NCBI GenBank assembly: GCA_025738555.1
Contig: JAOVFP010000005.1
Coordinates: forward strand, 3,348,001-3,412,000
DNA length: 64,000 nt
Origin: Cyathus striatus
Taxonomy: Eukaryota > Basidiomycota > Agaricomycetes > Agaricales > Nidulariaceae
Reading direction: 5' to 3'
The notes beneath the pieces were generated by a model that saw only the letters and a list, made by a program, of their open reading frames with translations, was not told the origin of the DNA and searched no databases. Numbering within the stretch: the stretch's first letter is position 1; each line of letters opens with the position of its first letter. Both the position numbers and the translations under genes were made by a program. Below are positions 34,684 to 45,814 of the stretch, in pieces.

Positions 34684-37600
34684 TCAAATCAAGTCTACCA
34701 ATTGGTTCGATATAGCTCTGTACAATGATCTCGCGCCTTCGGAAGGGATGTAGCTAGCCAGAGCCGTGTCGATGATGAGCTCTACCACCTTGGGTGACAT
34801 GTCCCGCACCAACTCCCCACCTAGGTTGAACAGCGCCTCTGAACAGATTGCCTTTCTCTCATCTGGTGTGAATGGAACAAATGGGAGGACTGTCGTAACC
34901 CTAGACAGCACAGAAGCCTGTCTCAAAATGTCAGCGCCCGTCCTTCGTTGCCTCCAAATGAAAACAGTGCACGTACCCCAAGCTTGTCAGATACTCGTGG
35001 GCGGAGCAGTCCCATTAATTCCACGTACTCCTCTCTTGACATCAGTTCATTGGGTCTTTCACGGGCTTCATGATGTTCGAAGACGAGATCGTGCGCGATG
35101 TTTGAAGTTCCTAGCCATATAACATTACGAACGTCAACATGCCGACTATTGGCGTCAAAACAGCACCGGCCAAGTTCCCAAGGCATAAGAAGTGAGAATA
35201 GAGTCTGCTCGTTCTCGGCTTTTTCTATTTCCTAGAATAGATGTCAGGACCTTCCCAAATTCCGCCTGCAATGCAGTGTAGATACGTACATCCAGGACGA
35301 CGACACAGCGTTTTCCTTCATTATTGATGAGGAATTCTGCCAACGTGCAAGTCGTCGGGGTCTGCAACAGATTTTAGCCAACTGTTACACGAAAATATGA
35401 CTCATCAGAGTTTACCTCGTAAGGACTCATGGAATATGATTGCCACAAATCATGAGTAGACCGCAAAGTTGTCATATTCACCGTATGCGTCGGTACATCA
35501 AGCAATGATCCAACTGATATTGTCAATCAAATTTAGAATCTTAACAATCAAAAACAAAAGATATGATGATACTCACATTTCCGCGCAAGAAGACTCTTTC
35601 CATGTCCACTCGGTCCTGTAATACGACTAGGATAAGAGATGAAAGTCGACCTGAGGCCTTTATCACGTACCGCTTAGAAGGACAACAATTGGTGACATTG
35701 CCAACTGACGGGAATGCATACTTAGAACGCGGAATAGTTGTTCGAGTGCCCTATCTTGTCCGATGAGCTCATACCGCACTCGAGTAAGGGGTCTGAAAAA
35801 TGATCGATGAATCAGTGCGGATGTTTTCCGAGTGTGAGCAGCATCTGCCCGTTCTACGTAATACCTAAATAAAGATTCAGCATTGGAAACCATCATCATC
35901 CAGAGGATGTTGATATTGGGCCTACCTAGTCGCGGGATCCATCTCATCTATCAGAGACTTCATAAGCTTCGGTTCTTCATCCACAGAATTCTGTTCGTCA
36001 GATGTAGAACCTCGACCAACAGGTTTTCTAGTGACAGTAGGATCAGCACCAAAAGCGAGTAGGGTTTTCACGATGTCCATCTTATGACTCAGTTGGTCAT
36101 TGGTCATGGCGAATTCCAGAGCGCTCTGCGGACCAACAGAGTCGTTAGGACCTGCGTTCCCTCTCTCGAGCACCTGTTTAACTTGCTCAACGTCATCGCT
36201 TGCAATTGCAAACATCAATGTTGGAGATGGTGTAGCTATCGCATACATTGGCGGGCGGACCACGGAGGTAGGTCGAGAACGAGAGAGGGGGGCACTATTG
36301 GGTAGAGGACCGAGGGGACGTCGAATGGTTTCGTCATAGCTATCATGTTCGACGAGCTCATCGTAGGAGGTGCAGGAAGGTTCCGAGTAATGACTTGAAC
36401 GTCGATCATGAATAGTTAAAAGACTGGCACGAGTAACATGTGAAGGCGCGCTGCGCCATGTTTGGGAATGCGCCGGTGCAGATTGAGGTTCATCTGCTGA
36501 TTCCAAAATGCGATGAACGAATTCCGATGAAAGAGGGGAAGGAGACTGAGAATGCTGGGTATTACGTAGATGTAAGGGTATGAGAGATGAACGTGGAGAT
36601 GAAAGCTAACAGGGCATTAGGAGATTTGGGTTACAGGAAACGAATAGCAGACCACATACCAAATTATTGTTAGATAATGAAGTGCCTGATGGTACAGATG
36701 CGGATGACATGGATATCCTTGCTTGGTTTCCTGAATGACGAGAATTAAGAGAAGATGTAGTTGACATGCGAGACGTTAATTTGGGATTGGCGCCGTCCAA
36801 AAGAACAGACTGAGTTCCACATTAGTGCATACTCTGTTGAATAGAAGGAAATAACTCACCAATCGGAGAGGTCGAAGCCGGGATCCATTGTCAGCGGGAC
36901 TTGGAGGAGATAAAGTACTTATACGTTCAGGAGGTTCTTCAGGAATAAGAGCGTCTCCTCGCCGCTGTAAAGATGGCAACACGTTTCTGGAGGTACGATT
37001 TGAAATGAGAGAAGCTCTTTTATCCTAACAACCATGTTAATGATTTTCATTTATTACCTGACAACAAAGAGGCCTCACCAATGCAAGAGAGGGGGGCCTG
37101 AACCCGAATGGAACCTTCTTAGAAGTTTCCTCACTTACACGAGGACTGGAACTGGATCGGACAGAAAACGGGGATGCTCTTCCTCTTGATTGGGAATCCA
37201 AAGACGTGAGTGGAGACACCAGCGAGTTTGGAGAATCGGCCGTTATAGTGCCTGCCCGGCTCCTTCCGTTTGGTGGAGGAGTAAAGACCCGTTCGCGCAG
37301 CAGACTAGACGGAGTCGAGGAGCTTGACGATAGCTTTTTCTCCAGCACGTGTGGAGAGCTGAAAACCGAGTGCCTTGGTAGAGGAGGGCTATGATTGCTA
37401 GGTCTGTGTACAGGTGAATTGGTGTAGATGTCGTATAATGAGTTCAATGTATCTCCGTCATCATAAACTGCCGTGGGACTGAGCAAATAGGGCAATTGAG
37501 CAGTAACGTCATCCTCCTCCTCGCGACCGCCTACTGTAATGTATTGAACAACTTCTTCAAGGATAACATCTTTGGTATTCGGCGTCTGCTCGGGCATCGC

Positions 37601-40327
37601 AGACGTATGGGCGACTACATAAGGCTTTGCTTCCGCCTCTCCTTCGTCCGGGAAGTCCTCACGGCTGTATACTGGAATATTGTGAACAATCCCATCTTCA
37701 ACCAAAATTTCTGCGGGAATTGGCGTCTGTTCAGACTCTGCGTACTTATGAGCAACTACATAAGGTTTTGTTTCCGTTTCCTCAAGAATAAACGCTACAG
37801 GTTGACCATCGTTCGGGAACTCCTCGGGACTGTATATCGGAATGCCCTGAACAAACTCTTCTTTAACCAAAACTTCGGTGGTATCCAACATCTGTTCAGG
37901 CTCTGTATAAGTGACCACATAGGAATTTGTTTTCGCTTCCTCCACTACAGATTGATCGTCGTCCAGGAAGTTCTCGCGACGGTATATTGGAATATCGTGA
38001 ACAACATTCCCTTCAACAAATACTTCTGTGACATCTGACACCTGCGCCGGCTCCGTAGAGGTATGAGTGACCATATAGGAATTTGCTTCCGCTTCCTCAG
38101 GAATGAACGCTACTTGTTGGTCAATGTCCAGGAAGTCTTCATGATTGTCTGCCGAAACAGCGTGAATATCCTCCTCTTCAACGAAAGCTTCTGTGAAATC
38201 CAGCGTCCACTCGGGCTCTGTAATCACACTCGAATTTGCTTCCGCTTCCTCTGGAATAAATGCTACAGATTGTTCACTATGCAAGGAGTCCTCGCGACTG
38301 TATCCTAGGCCGTAGTAAACAGCCTCTTCTTCAACAGCAACTCCTATAGCATCCAACATCTGCTCAGGCTCCACGGATGTACGAGAGACCACAAAAAAGC
38401 TTGCTTCTGCCTCCTCTGAAATAAGCGCTACGGGCTGATCATAATCCACAAAGTCTTCATGATTGACTGTTGAAATGTGGGGAAGAGCCACATCTTCAAC
38501 GATAGCTTCTGTAACATCCGGCATCTGCTCGGGTTCCAAAGAAGAATGAACGACTACAGAGGAGTTTGCTTCCGCTTCCTCTGGAATAAACGCTACAGGT
38601 TCATTAACGTCCAGGAAGTCATCATGCCTGTCTGATGAAATGACCTCTTCTTCAACGAAAGCTTTTGTGAAATCAAGTGTTTGCTCGGGTTCCACCACTG
38701 CAAAGAAGTTTGTTTCTACTTCCTCTGAAACAAGCAGTACAGGTTGATTATTGTCCAGGAAGTCTTCATGATCGTCCGCCGAAATGGCGTGAACAACCTC
38801 CTCTTCAACGAAAGTTTCAGTGACGTTTTGCATCTGCTCGGGTTCGGTAGAAGTATGAACGACTACAGAGGAATTTACTTCCACTTCCTCCTGAACAAGC
38901 GCTACGGATTGGTCATCGTCCAGAGAGTCTTCCGAAGAACTAAGGTCGTTTATTCCAAGGAATACGGCGGTAGTTGCAGCATCGCCGGCATCCCATGAAG
39001 CTGTGGAACCCATAGAATCTTGCTCTTGTTCATACTCCTCGTCCGAGTCAGTACCGTCGCCTTGTAATGCTAAATTAGGTGCCAGTATTTCTGTAAGGGG
39101 GGTAAACATTGGCGTAAGGCGCAAAGTTCCCTCGCAAATCCGAGCTGTGTCCTCGGCATTCTCCGATCGCCGCTTCGTTTTATAGTCAGTGGGTGAGTCG
39201 AGGTCATACTCGGCGGAAGGCTCAGCCTTTTCTTCTGAATGAAGGCTTTGTCTTAGTGGGGAAAGCGGGGAGCGGCCGATTAACGCACCGACACGCGGAG
39301 ACAAAATGCGCTGCGAAGGTGAGCCGAATGGGGAAGCCAGGAGTTCGAATGTGGAGCTTCGTGCAGGGCTACGCGGAGGTATGGTAGCTGCTGGTGGTTT
39401 ATATGAGTCTGCGTAGCCAGAGTCAAAGGAATTGCTATAGTAATCATGGCTGTCGATAAGGAAGGGTCCAAGATGAAGATTTGATATTTCAACAGGTGAT
39501 AATAGGTGCGACGAAGGGTCAGTAATATATGCAGGAGCTTCCACTTCTTGCTCGACATTAGGAAGACTCCGTTCAGAATTGAGGGGCGTTGTTCGACCAT
39601 CATTTTCGTCATTGGATGAAGGGGAAAGAGATTGAGACAGAGAGTGAAGGGTATCATCCTCTATTTCAGCCACTACAAAGTCGTCCACAGGGTCACTTCC
39701 AGAGTTTTCAAGGTGGACGCGAGGGCTGGCATGAGGAGAAGAGTGTGAAGAATAGGAATTGTCATGTACAGATTGCATATGGTTGTCCTCAGAAGGAGAG
39801 ACGTCTGTTGAATATTCTTGAGAAGAAAGAGGGAATCCATTATCGTTAACGAGTGTGGGCAGTCCGGAAGACCAGTTGTCAGCATCAAGGATTACCGACT
39901 GTGAGCCTTCCTCTCCTATATGGTTGTCGGTATCAAATTCTTCCTCTTCCTCCCCTTCCTCCGGGTCATCACCAATAACGTCTCTTAAAGCAAAAAGGAG
40001 GCCACTAAGGCGCGGGGAGCGAGGTGGAGAGCGTACGGACTTTGGGGAGTTAACGGTAACAATGGGTATTTGGCTAGGAGTAGATGGATTCTGTACCACG
40101 GGAGTATTTCTTGGAAGGGAGATACCGTCGCTGCTGACTCTTATAGAGGCACTATGTACGAAGTTACAAGAATCCGCAAATAGACACCGTCCTTGTTGAT
40201 AAAATGGACATGGTCGTGCTGAAATGATTTGTCAGAAGCGAACAGATTGAGCAGCAAGAGCAGCGACGGGGATGAAAGACATGCAGGACGTACACTTCAC
40301 TCGCCAGGCAGGTTCCTGCAAAGCCAT
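34684..40327 (-). CDS. Giant protein: CCCH zinc finger, acidic repeats, ankyrin-like region, ClpB-type AAA+ domain
   Basis: Read as one gene. Exon 1 (MALQEPAWRV, ATG at 40327) splices near 40.22 kb to a CCCH finger (PCPFYQQGRCLFADSCNFVH; Cx7Cx5Cx3H). A ~1000-codon exon (37.06-40.22 kb) of disordered acidic sequence follows, containing nine ~50-residue repeats. Small Ser/Pro-rich exons come next. Ankyrin-like helices (SPTLMFAIASDDVEQVKQVLERG, HKMDIVKTLLAFGADPTV) precede the AAA+ module: YELIGQDRALEQLFRVLS, Walker A GPSGHGKS (split by an intron), Walker B CVVVLDEIEKAE (split at Asp), sensor-1 WLGTSN and a C-terminal GARSLYRAISNQLV like ClpB sensor 2. Ankyrin plus one ClpB D2-type domain recalls human CLPB/Skd3. 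The CCCH/acidic front end is unusual. The chance that two genes are merged is small because intron phases join cleanly at the boundaries I checked. Confidence 0.72.
37515..38927 (-). repeat. Nine tandem acidic protein repeats (~45-55 residues each)
   Basis: The coding exon contains nine degenerate tandem units. A typical unit carries EDFLDxDQPVAFIPEEAEAN, then SSVVVHTSxEPEQ, then xDVTExFVEEE and a His/Ile-containing joint. The nucleotide copies are recognisable by repeated plus-strand strings such as 'gcttccgcttcctc' (38083, 38239, 38569) and 'caggaagtcttcatg'. Divergence between units is moderate, and a few units lack the HTS block, so unit length varies. Confidence 0.85.
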
Positions 40328-40526
40328 TGCAAGGCATCGACCTGGGCGGCCTCAAAGTCTAGCGCTTGCCCCGAGACGTGAGTACGGAGGAAAGGAGACT
40401 TGGAAGGAGAACTTTTGATACGACCCTGACACTTTCAACGAAGGTTGCAACAGGAACCGTTTCAACTTGACATCACTCACGTGATCGAGTCGTTTAACCA
40501 TCCACTAGCCCAACCGAGATTCTTAA
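40328..40526. promoter_or_regulatory. Bidirectional promoter with TCACGTGA box
   Basis: Only ~199 bp separate the start codons of the CCCH/AAA+ gene (-) and the glutaredoxin-like gene (+). The perfect 8-bp palindrome TCACGTGA sits at 40477-40484, a consensus E-box for bHLH factors such as Cbf1. Its role in either gene is inference. Confidence 0.5.
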
Positions 40527-40955
40527 ATGCCATCCAGAATCCCTCGCATTCCCCGTTTCACCCTCTATTCTGGTCCTAATTGCTCTTTGTGCGACGTAAG
40601 TTTGCGTATTTGCTTATTTGATGTCGACTTACCACATCCTATCTTCAGATCGCAAAGGCAGAATTGGCCAAAGTCAGAAAAGTTGTAAGTTTTTGGCAGC
40701 CACTAATTACTGACTCACTGCGCCACATTCTAATTGATGCTTTAGAGGCCTTTTGAGCTTAATACAATTAATATACAAGACCAAGGACAGGAGAGGTGGA
40801 AGAAGAAGTATGTATATTGGATCCCTGCTCTCCACTTAGACGGCAAGGAAATCGCCAAAGGTCGCTGGGACTCGCAGACTGTGACAGAAGCACTCGAAAA
40901 ATGGGATCAGTTGCAGGAGAGCGAGCCGCTCACCCCAGAGAAATCGGAGAAATAG
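40527..40955 (+). CDS. Glutaredoxin-like thioredoxin-fold protein (YDR286C/DUF836 type)
   Basis: Three exons (40527-40595, 40649-40684, 40746-40955; 315 nt) encode 104 residues. The thioredoxin-like fold is shown by RFTLYSGPNCSLCDIAKAELAKVR, with a CxxC redox motif at C-S-L-C, then FELNTINIQ, and the cis-proline strand YWIPALHLDGKEI. A C-terminal helix (VTEALEKWDQLQ) completes the fold. This matches the small fungal glutaredoxin-like family represented by yeast YDR286C, often mitochondrial, whose physiological role is poorly defined. Exon 2 is only 36 nt. The frame is tightly followed, and partly overlapped in another phase, by the next gene. Confidence 0.85.
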
Positions 40956-41026
40956 CCGCCGAGGCATCTGCATTTTTCGTTGATCTCTCACGCACCGACT
41001 GCGTTCCACAGATCTCCGGAATTTAT

Positions 41027-42112
41027 ATGCGAAATGTCGAAGAGGTCTTGGGAGCAAGTGGGGAGGATGAGGACGAAGAGGAGGCATTAGAGTCCCGAAA
41101 AGTACAACGTTGCTTTAACTGCGGCTCTCAAGAGCATCCTTTCCAATCCTGTCCTTTGCCAATCAATCGAGAACTTGTCTCTCTTACCCGTACAATGTCC
41201 CAATTTGTCCAAGGTACTCTCGGGTTAGCAAATTGGCAGCGGATTCATGAAGTTGAGGCTTGGCGGCAGCAGCGTCTTGACTGGCTTGAGGAGTTTGAAC
41301 CAGGTGAGATTCGTGGCCCACTTCTCCGCGAAGCCCTAGGATCGAGCAATGACGAATGGCTAAAAAACATCACAATCTGGGGTTACCCTAAAGGTTGGGC
41401 CGGCGTCTCCGATCCTCGGAACAACGTTCGAGAGAGGATATGGGATGAGAACGGTGCTAGCGTCGAAGCTTTGATGGAAGACGAAACATTTTTCATTTAT
41501 AGTGCTGATAAAGAAGAACCGGAAGAAGTATCTTTTCAGTCTATGCACTTGCATGATGTACTCGACGATGATAAGCCCACGCCAAACGAGAAATCAAGCA
41601 AAGACCAGGATAGTTCCGAGTCTGAGGAAGACGAAGGCACATCGGACTCTTCTGAATCCCTTAGATTGCATGCGTCTAACACCGAGAAACAACTTATGAC
41701 TTCAGAAATAATCCGCTGGGCCAAATATCCAGATAGTTATTTCTCATACAAACTACTTCCCATCTACAATGGCATCGCCTTACCGCCAATTGATGCTCAT
41801 GTCCCAAGTTACAGTTCAACATACACCCAAGATCGCCAACGCCTTTGGGAAAGAATTGTTTCAGGATTTGATTCTGTACCTCCCCCTCCACCAGATGCTC
41901 CTCCTCCCTTGCCTCCCCCTCCACCAGATGCTCCTCCTCCCTTGCCTCCCCCTCCACCCGATGAACCACCACCTCCGCTGCCCCCTCCTCCAGAAGAACC
42001 ACCGCATCCTCCTCCCCCACCCCCAACATTGCATGTAAATTCATCCCACCATTCTATACATACTATCCCAATTATAGACGACGAGGAATCAGATATGGAT
42101 ATGTCGGATTAA
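41027..42112 (+). CDS. CCHC zinc-knuckle, proline-rich protein (PSP-like)
   Basis: Single open frame. The conservative start is ATG at 41027 (MRNVEEVLGASGED), but the same frame has an ATG at 40901 inside the glutaredoxin gene's last exon. The residues between (ASAFFVDLSRTDCVPQISGIY) look protein-like, so the true N-terminus is uncertain. The protein has a zinc knuckle (CFNCGSQEHPFQSC; CxxCxxxHxxxxC). A region with WGYPKGWAGVSDPRNNVRERI resembles the PSP motif of ZCCHC8/SAP145-type RNA-processing proteins. Acidic/Ser patches follow, then long polyproline with PPPPPDAPPPL repeats, and an acidic tail (DDEESDMDMSD). A role in nuclear RNA surveillance or splicing is a guess from the ZCCHC8 resemblance. 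Confidence 0.72.
   Translation: MRNVEEVLGASGEDEDEEEALESRKVQRCFNCGSQEHPFQSCPLPINRELVSLTRTMSQFVQGTLGLANWQRIHEVEAWRQQRLDWLEEFEPGEIRGPLLREALGSSNDEWLKNITIWGYPKGWAGVSDPRNNVRERIWDENGASVEALMEDETFFIYSADKEEPEEVSFQSMHLHDVLDDDKPTPNEKSSKDQDSSESEEDEGTSDSSESLRLHASNTEKQLMTSEIIRWAKYPDSYFSYKLLPIYNGIALPPIDAHVPSYSSTYTQDRQRLWERIVSGFDSVPPPPPDAPPPLPPPPPDAPPPLPPPPPDEPPPPLPPPPEEPPHPPPPPPTLHVNSSHHSIHTIPIIDDEESDMDMSD
41879..41960 (+). repeat. 33-bp tandem repeat coding PPPPPDAPPPL
   Basis: Two near-perfect 33-bp copies and a third diverged one lie in the proline-rich part of the zinc-knuckle gene. They add or remove 11 residues per unit and are a likely site of length polymorphism. Confidence 0.8.
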
Positions 42113-42428
42113 AATCCAACTACGTTACTGTATTCAAAATATTTTTATGTCTCAACCATGTATACCCATGTAGCACTATTGAATACATCATGGAATGTCT
42201 TCTCTCGAATTGTCTGCTATTACTGAACAGCAAAAGAATCAAACACTTTCATTTTCCTAGCTCCATCCCTATAATACACAGAGCAGGAAATTATCACGTC
42301 TCAATATCAAGATATACAATCACATACAGCTACTTTTCAACTGCCTATAAAACAAATATTATAACAACGGGTACAGGATGCATTGGAGTGGCGGTTATGT
42401 GGTATGAAGACTCGGATGTTAATTAGAT

Positions 42429-45191
42429 TTAGGGGATAAAAACGCGTGAATAGCCTTCGACACTGTCAATCAAAAGTAAGTACTCTGAAATATTATGACA
42501 AGATTAAACTTACAGTTGCCTACAACAAGGACACCTATGTTTCGTAGGCGCACTTCTCGTAGCCAAAGCCTCACGACATCCATCGCACATCGCAAGACAT
42601 CTACAATCCAACCCAATCAACAAATCTGCCACCAAGAAAAGAGAGAAGAAAAACAAACCTGCAAGGCCAACAAATAACTTCCCTAGCCTCACTAGTGCAA
42701 ATAACACACCAATGTCTCGCATTCTCCCTCTCACCGTCCACAGGAGGCGGCTGCCTCCTCCGCAAATACACCTCACTCTCGCTTAGTTCATCATCAGACT
42801 GTTCTCTCCCGCGTTGTCTCGCTAACGTTCCCCACCGCCGTCGGGTAAGCGGGGACGTCTTGCCTCTGGATCCGTGCAACATATGCGCCAGAACAACTTC
42901 GCTTCCATCTGCGGAGCTACGGACCAAGTCGCGTATTAAAGCTGCGGTTTCGCTGTCGCCATCGACTTCGGCTTCTTCGTCGTCATCTTCTTCGTCCTCT
43001 TCGTAGTCGTCATCTTCGTCGAAGGAATCCACGCCCTCGTCATCGTCACTGATATCCTCACCCCTCAAAAACCTCCCATACATGTCCTCTTCTTCTTCCT
43101 CCATTTCCTCTTCTACCTCCTCTTCGATATAACCCTTAACCTCATGCAGCCCCACACCCTTGTCGACTTTCCCCCTGCGCCATTTAAACCCCGCTCTTGC
43201 CCAAGCCCAAGCCCACCTCCCTGCGCCCCTCCCAACCCCCCAAAACGTAACCAAAAACTGCCACAAAAATCGACACCACACCAACCACCCCCCTCTCCTC
43301 CCAGTCCCCTCCCCAGCCACACCTACATCCACTCTCCTCACTTCATTCTGGAACCCTCTAAGCTTCTTCTTTCTCCCTTTGTTACTGGTCGAATACGACG
43401 GATCGACGCTCCCGACGCCTGTACGCCCCATGCGTACCATTCCGTATTCGTTATCCGGGAGCTCTAGTTGATGTGCCTGACCGGGAATGGGAACGGAGAT
43501 GGGAGCGACTTCGTTGCCCCACCCTCGTAAGCCTGTTGCTTCGAGACTGGCGGTTCCCATCCGGAGAAGGAGAACGCCAAAGTCTTCTTCGTAAGGGAGG
43601 TGGATGCCGAACACGTCGTCTTCTGTGTCCACAATCAGCATAAGCCTTGATATGAACGAAATGACGAACCGTATCCACCACCAGGACTCAACCCCAACCC
43701 ACTAAGCAACCTCTCTACCCTCCCTCTAACCAAGAGCTGCGCCAGCGCATTCAAGCATATCGAGAATAAAATAGTCAGGATCAGCATCGTCTCAAAGATA
43801 TTTGGTATATAGTTCAGTAGTGGATAATTAGGAGAGGACTGGGTGGACATGTATCGGTGGTATGAGGGGTTTGGTCTCCCGTTTGCTGGGATTGGAGGTG
43901 GCGGTGAGGACGATGACGGAACGGGGGGTGCAGACTGGAACAAGAGATGTGAAAAGAGTGTGGAATGAAAGTGTGAGAGGGAGAGGAAGGAAGTTAGCAT
44001 TGTTGGGAGGAGACGATGCGATGAAAGTCGTTTTGAGACTGAGAGGTAATGGAATATTGTAAGCTGTGGGCGTGATGTTTAGAACAGAAGAGGAAAGAAG
44101 CACGGTGAGTGTACCTGGAGCAAAGGAATTGTGATGGTGATCATAACATGCTTGTCTGGTCTAGATGGGAACCCGTCCGGTTGATGCATATGTGTAATTG
44201 GCGAAGAATAAATATGAAGTAAAAACGCGTAACCGACCTGCAACGCTCGTCAATACCACGTGCGCCCTACCTGCGAAATGCTTACCAGATTGAAAGGTGA
44301 AGTATTCGGGTTCATGTTCCCCGCCAATGGGAAACCTCCACCAATTCCATCTAGTGCCCTCACGAAGCCCTCTACACTGAATGCCCCACAAATAGCACAG
44401 AAAGTGGACCAGCAAATTTCCGACATCTCCTTATTTCTACTCCACACGTCCAAGCCAGCAATCCACCCGATATGCCACCTCTCCGCTGTCTGGACATCAA
44501 TTCTCGGAAACATATCGGATGTCTGCAGCACAAGGAGGAACCAGAGCAGAAGCATCTTACTCAGGAAGTACAGGGAGGGGAGGTGGACCGCCAGACGAGT
44601 AGAGGTTCTCGATAAGTTAAGCGGAAGAAGCGAGAGGTAGATATGACGGAGTGAGCCGAGACCTAGATTAGAGGACCGGTTGTGGGCGACACGCCGGCGG
44701 AACGAACGAGATGGAATTATTACGTTCTGCATGCGGTGCAGGAGGAATGCCTGGCAAGGATGTAGGAAAGGGCTTCTTGCAAGTAGGTTAGGTTATAGAC
44801 TCACCATGAGGAACAGCCCGATCATGTATCCCGAGGTAAAAAAACCCCAAGGACCAGGGAAGGTGGGCTGTGTAGGTGCAGCAAGCTTTGAGGCTGGATC
44901 AGTTGCCGCAGCGTCGGTCATAGCACCAGATGCAGAGGACAGAATATCAGCAGCGTCGAGGGTGGTTGTGGTAGCTGTTACCCAATCCTCTAAAGACGAG
45001 GGACTGGTCGACGGCAGATCGGAAGCACGCAAGAAGCTCTGACCGCCCTTGCGGATAATCTTTGAGAAAAAACCAGAGGGAATGAAGGAGAATATTGAAC
45101 TAAGATTGAGTGTTATATTGTAGGACGCAGCCTGAAGTGCGCGGGGAAGTGGGGGAGAGACGGCGTCTGCGGGGACTGGTATGGCATCCAT
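42429..45191 (-). CDS. Multi-pass membrane RING E3 ligase, Asi1/Asi3-like
   Basis: Starts at ATG 45191 (MDAIPVPADAVSPPLPRAL). Several exons encode hydrophobic segments (GFFTSGYMIGLFLM; LYFLSKMLLLWFLLVLQ; ICWSTFCAICGAFSVEGFV; FETMLILTILFSICLNALAQL). A further membrane stretch is WLVWCRFLWQFLVTFWGVG. A very acidic loop (DDDEGVDSFDEDDDYEEDEED) precedes a C-terminal RING: CVICTSEAREVICWPCR spliced to CLAMCDGCREAL and CPCCRQ. The tail VEGYSRVFIP is encoded in a last exon after a GTAAGT intron. A RING at the extreme C-terminus after multiple TM helices matches yeast Asi1/Asi3, inner-nuclear-membrane ubiquitin ligases of protein quality control. That specific assignment is inference. Exon edges in the 43.6-45.0 kb part are approximate. 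Confidence 0.75.
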
Positions 45192-45814
45192 ATTTGCAGT
45201 ATGACACGTTTCTTGATTTGAATTGAGTAGGAATAAGTAAATTGTATGTAGCGCAGCAAGCCAGAGACTGAAGCAGAGCAAGAGAAATACCAGGAGATAT
45301 CTGGGTGATTATAGTTTGCAGCAGAGTCGCTGAGGGCTGGGGAACAGGTTCAGGTTCATGAGTTAGTAGTACCAAGTAGTGGTAGCATTCATGAATGGCC
45401 CCTTGTACACTGGACTCCGTCAACGATTGATTTCATGATGTAATCACGGCAAGTCACATCAATCAATCACGTGTATCCATTCCTCGTGCTCCAAATTTAG
45501 CCATCTTCCGATCCAACGCATCTCTCTCTCTTTCTACTGTCCCCTTCCACTTGGCTGCAACTATCCATGCTCGCTGATCCAGAACCGAGAACAGTATTCT
45601 ACATCTTTCCACTAGTTTCCACAAGATTACCGAAACATCCAGCTGTTTCATGATGCTTCCTGAACACTCAGGCCGCTTCACCTCTCCCGCTCAGAGATGA
45701 TTTATATATCTCTAAAATCCATCTCATATCTCTCTATCTAGGTCGTCTGCTTCCTAGACTCTCATCTGCATCTTGCGTTCCTGATTAACGCCTACTTGGA
45801 TTATTTTTCCTACA
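45192..45814. promoter_or_regulatory. Divergent intergenic promoter region
   Basis: About 620 bp between the RING gene (-) and the F-box gene (+). A CACGTG box lies at about 45469. The last 100 bp before 45815 are CT-rich (repeated 'tctctat'), typical of fungal leaders. No gene is supported inside. Confidence 0.4.

Noticed and set aside
37496..38308. Plus-strand frames in the acidic repeat region
   Set aside because: Antisense shadows that inherit the periodicity of the real minus-strand repeats.
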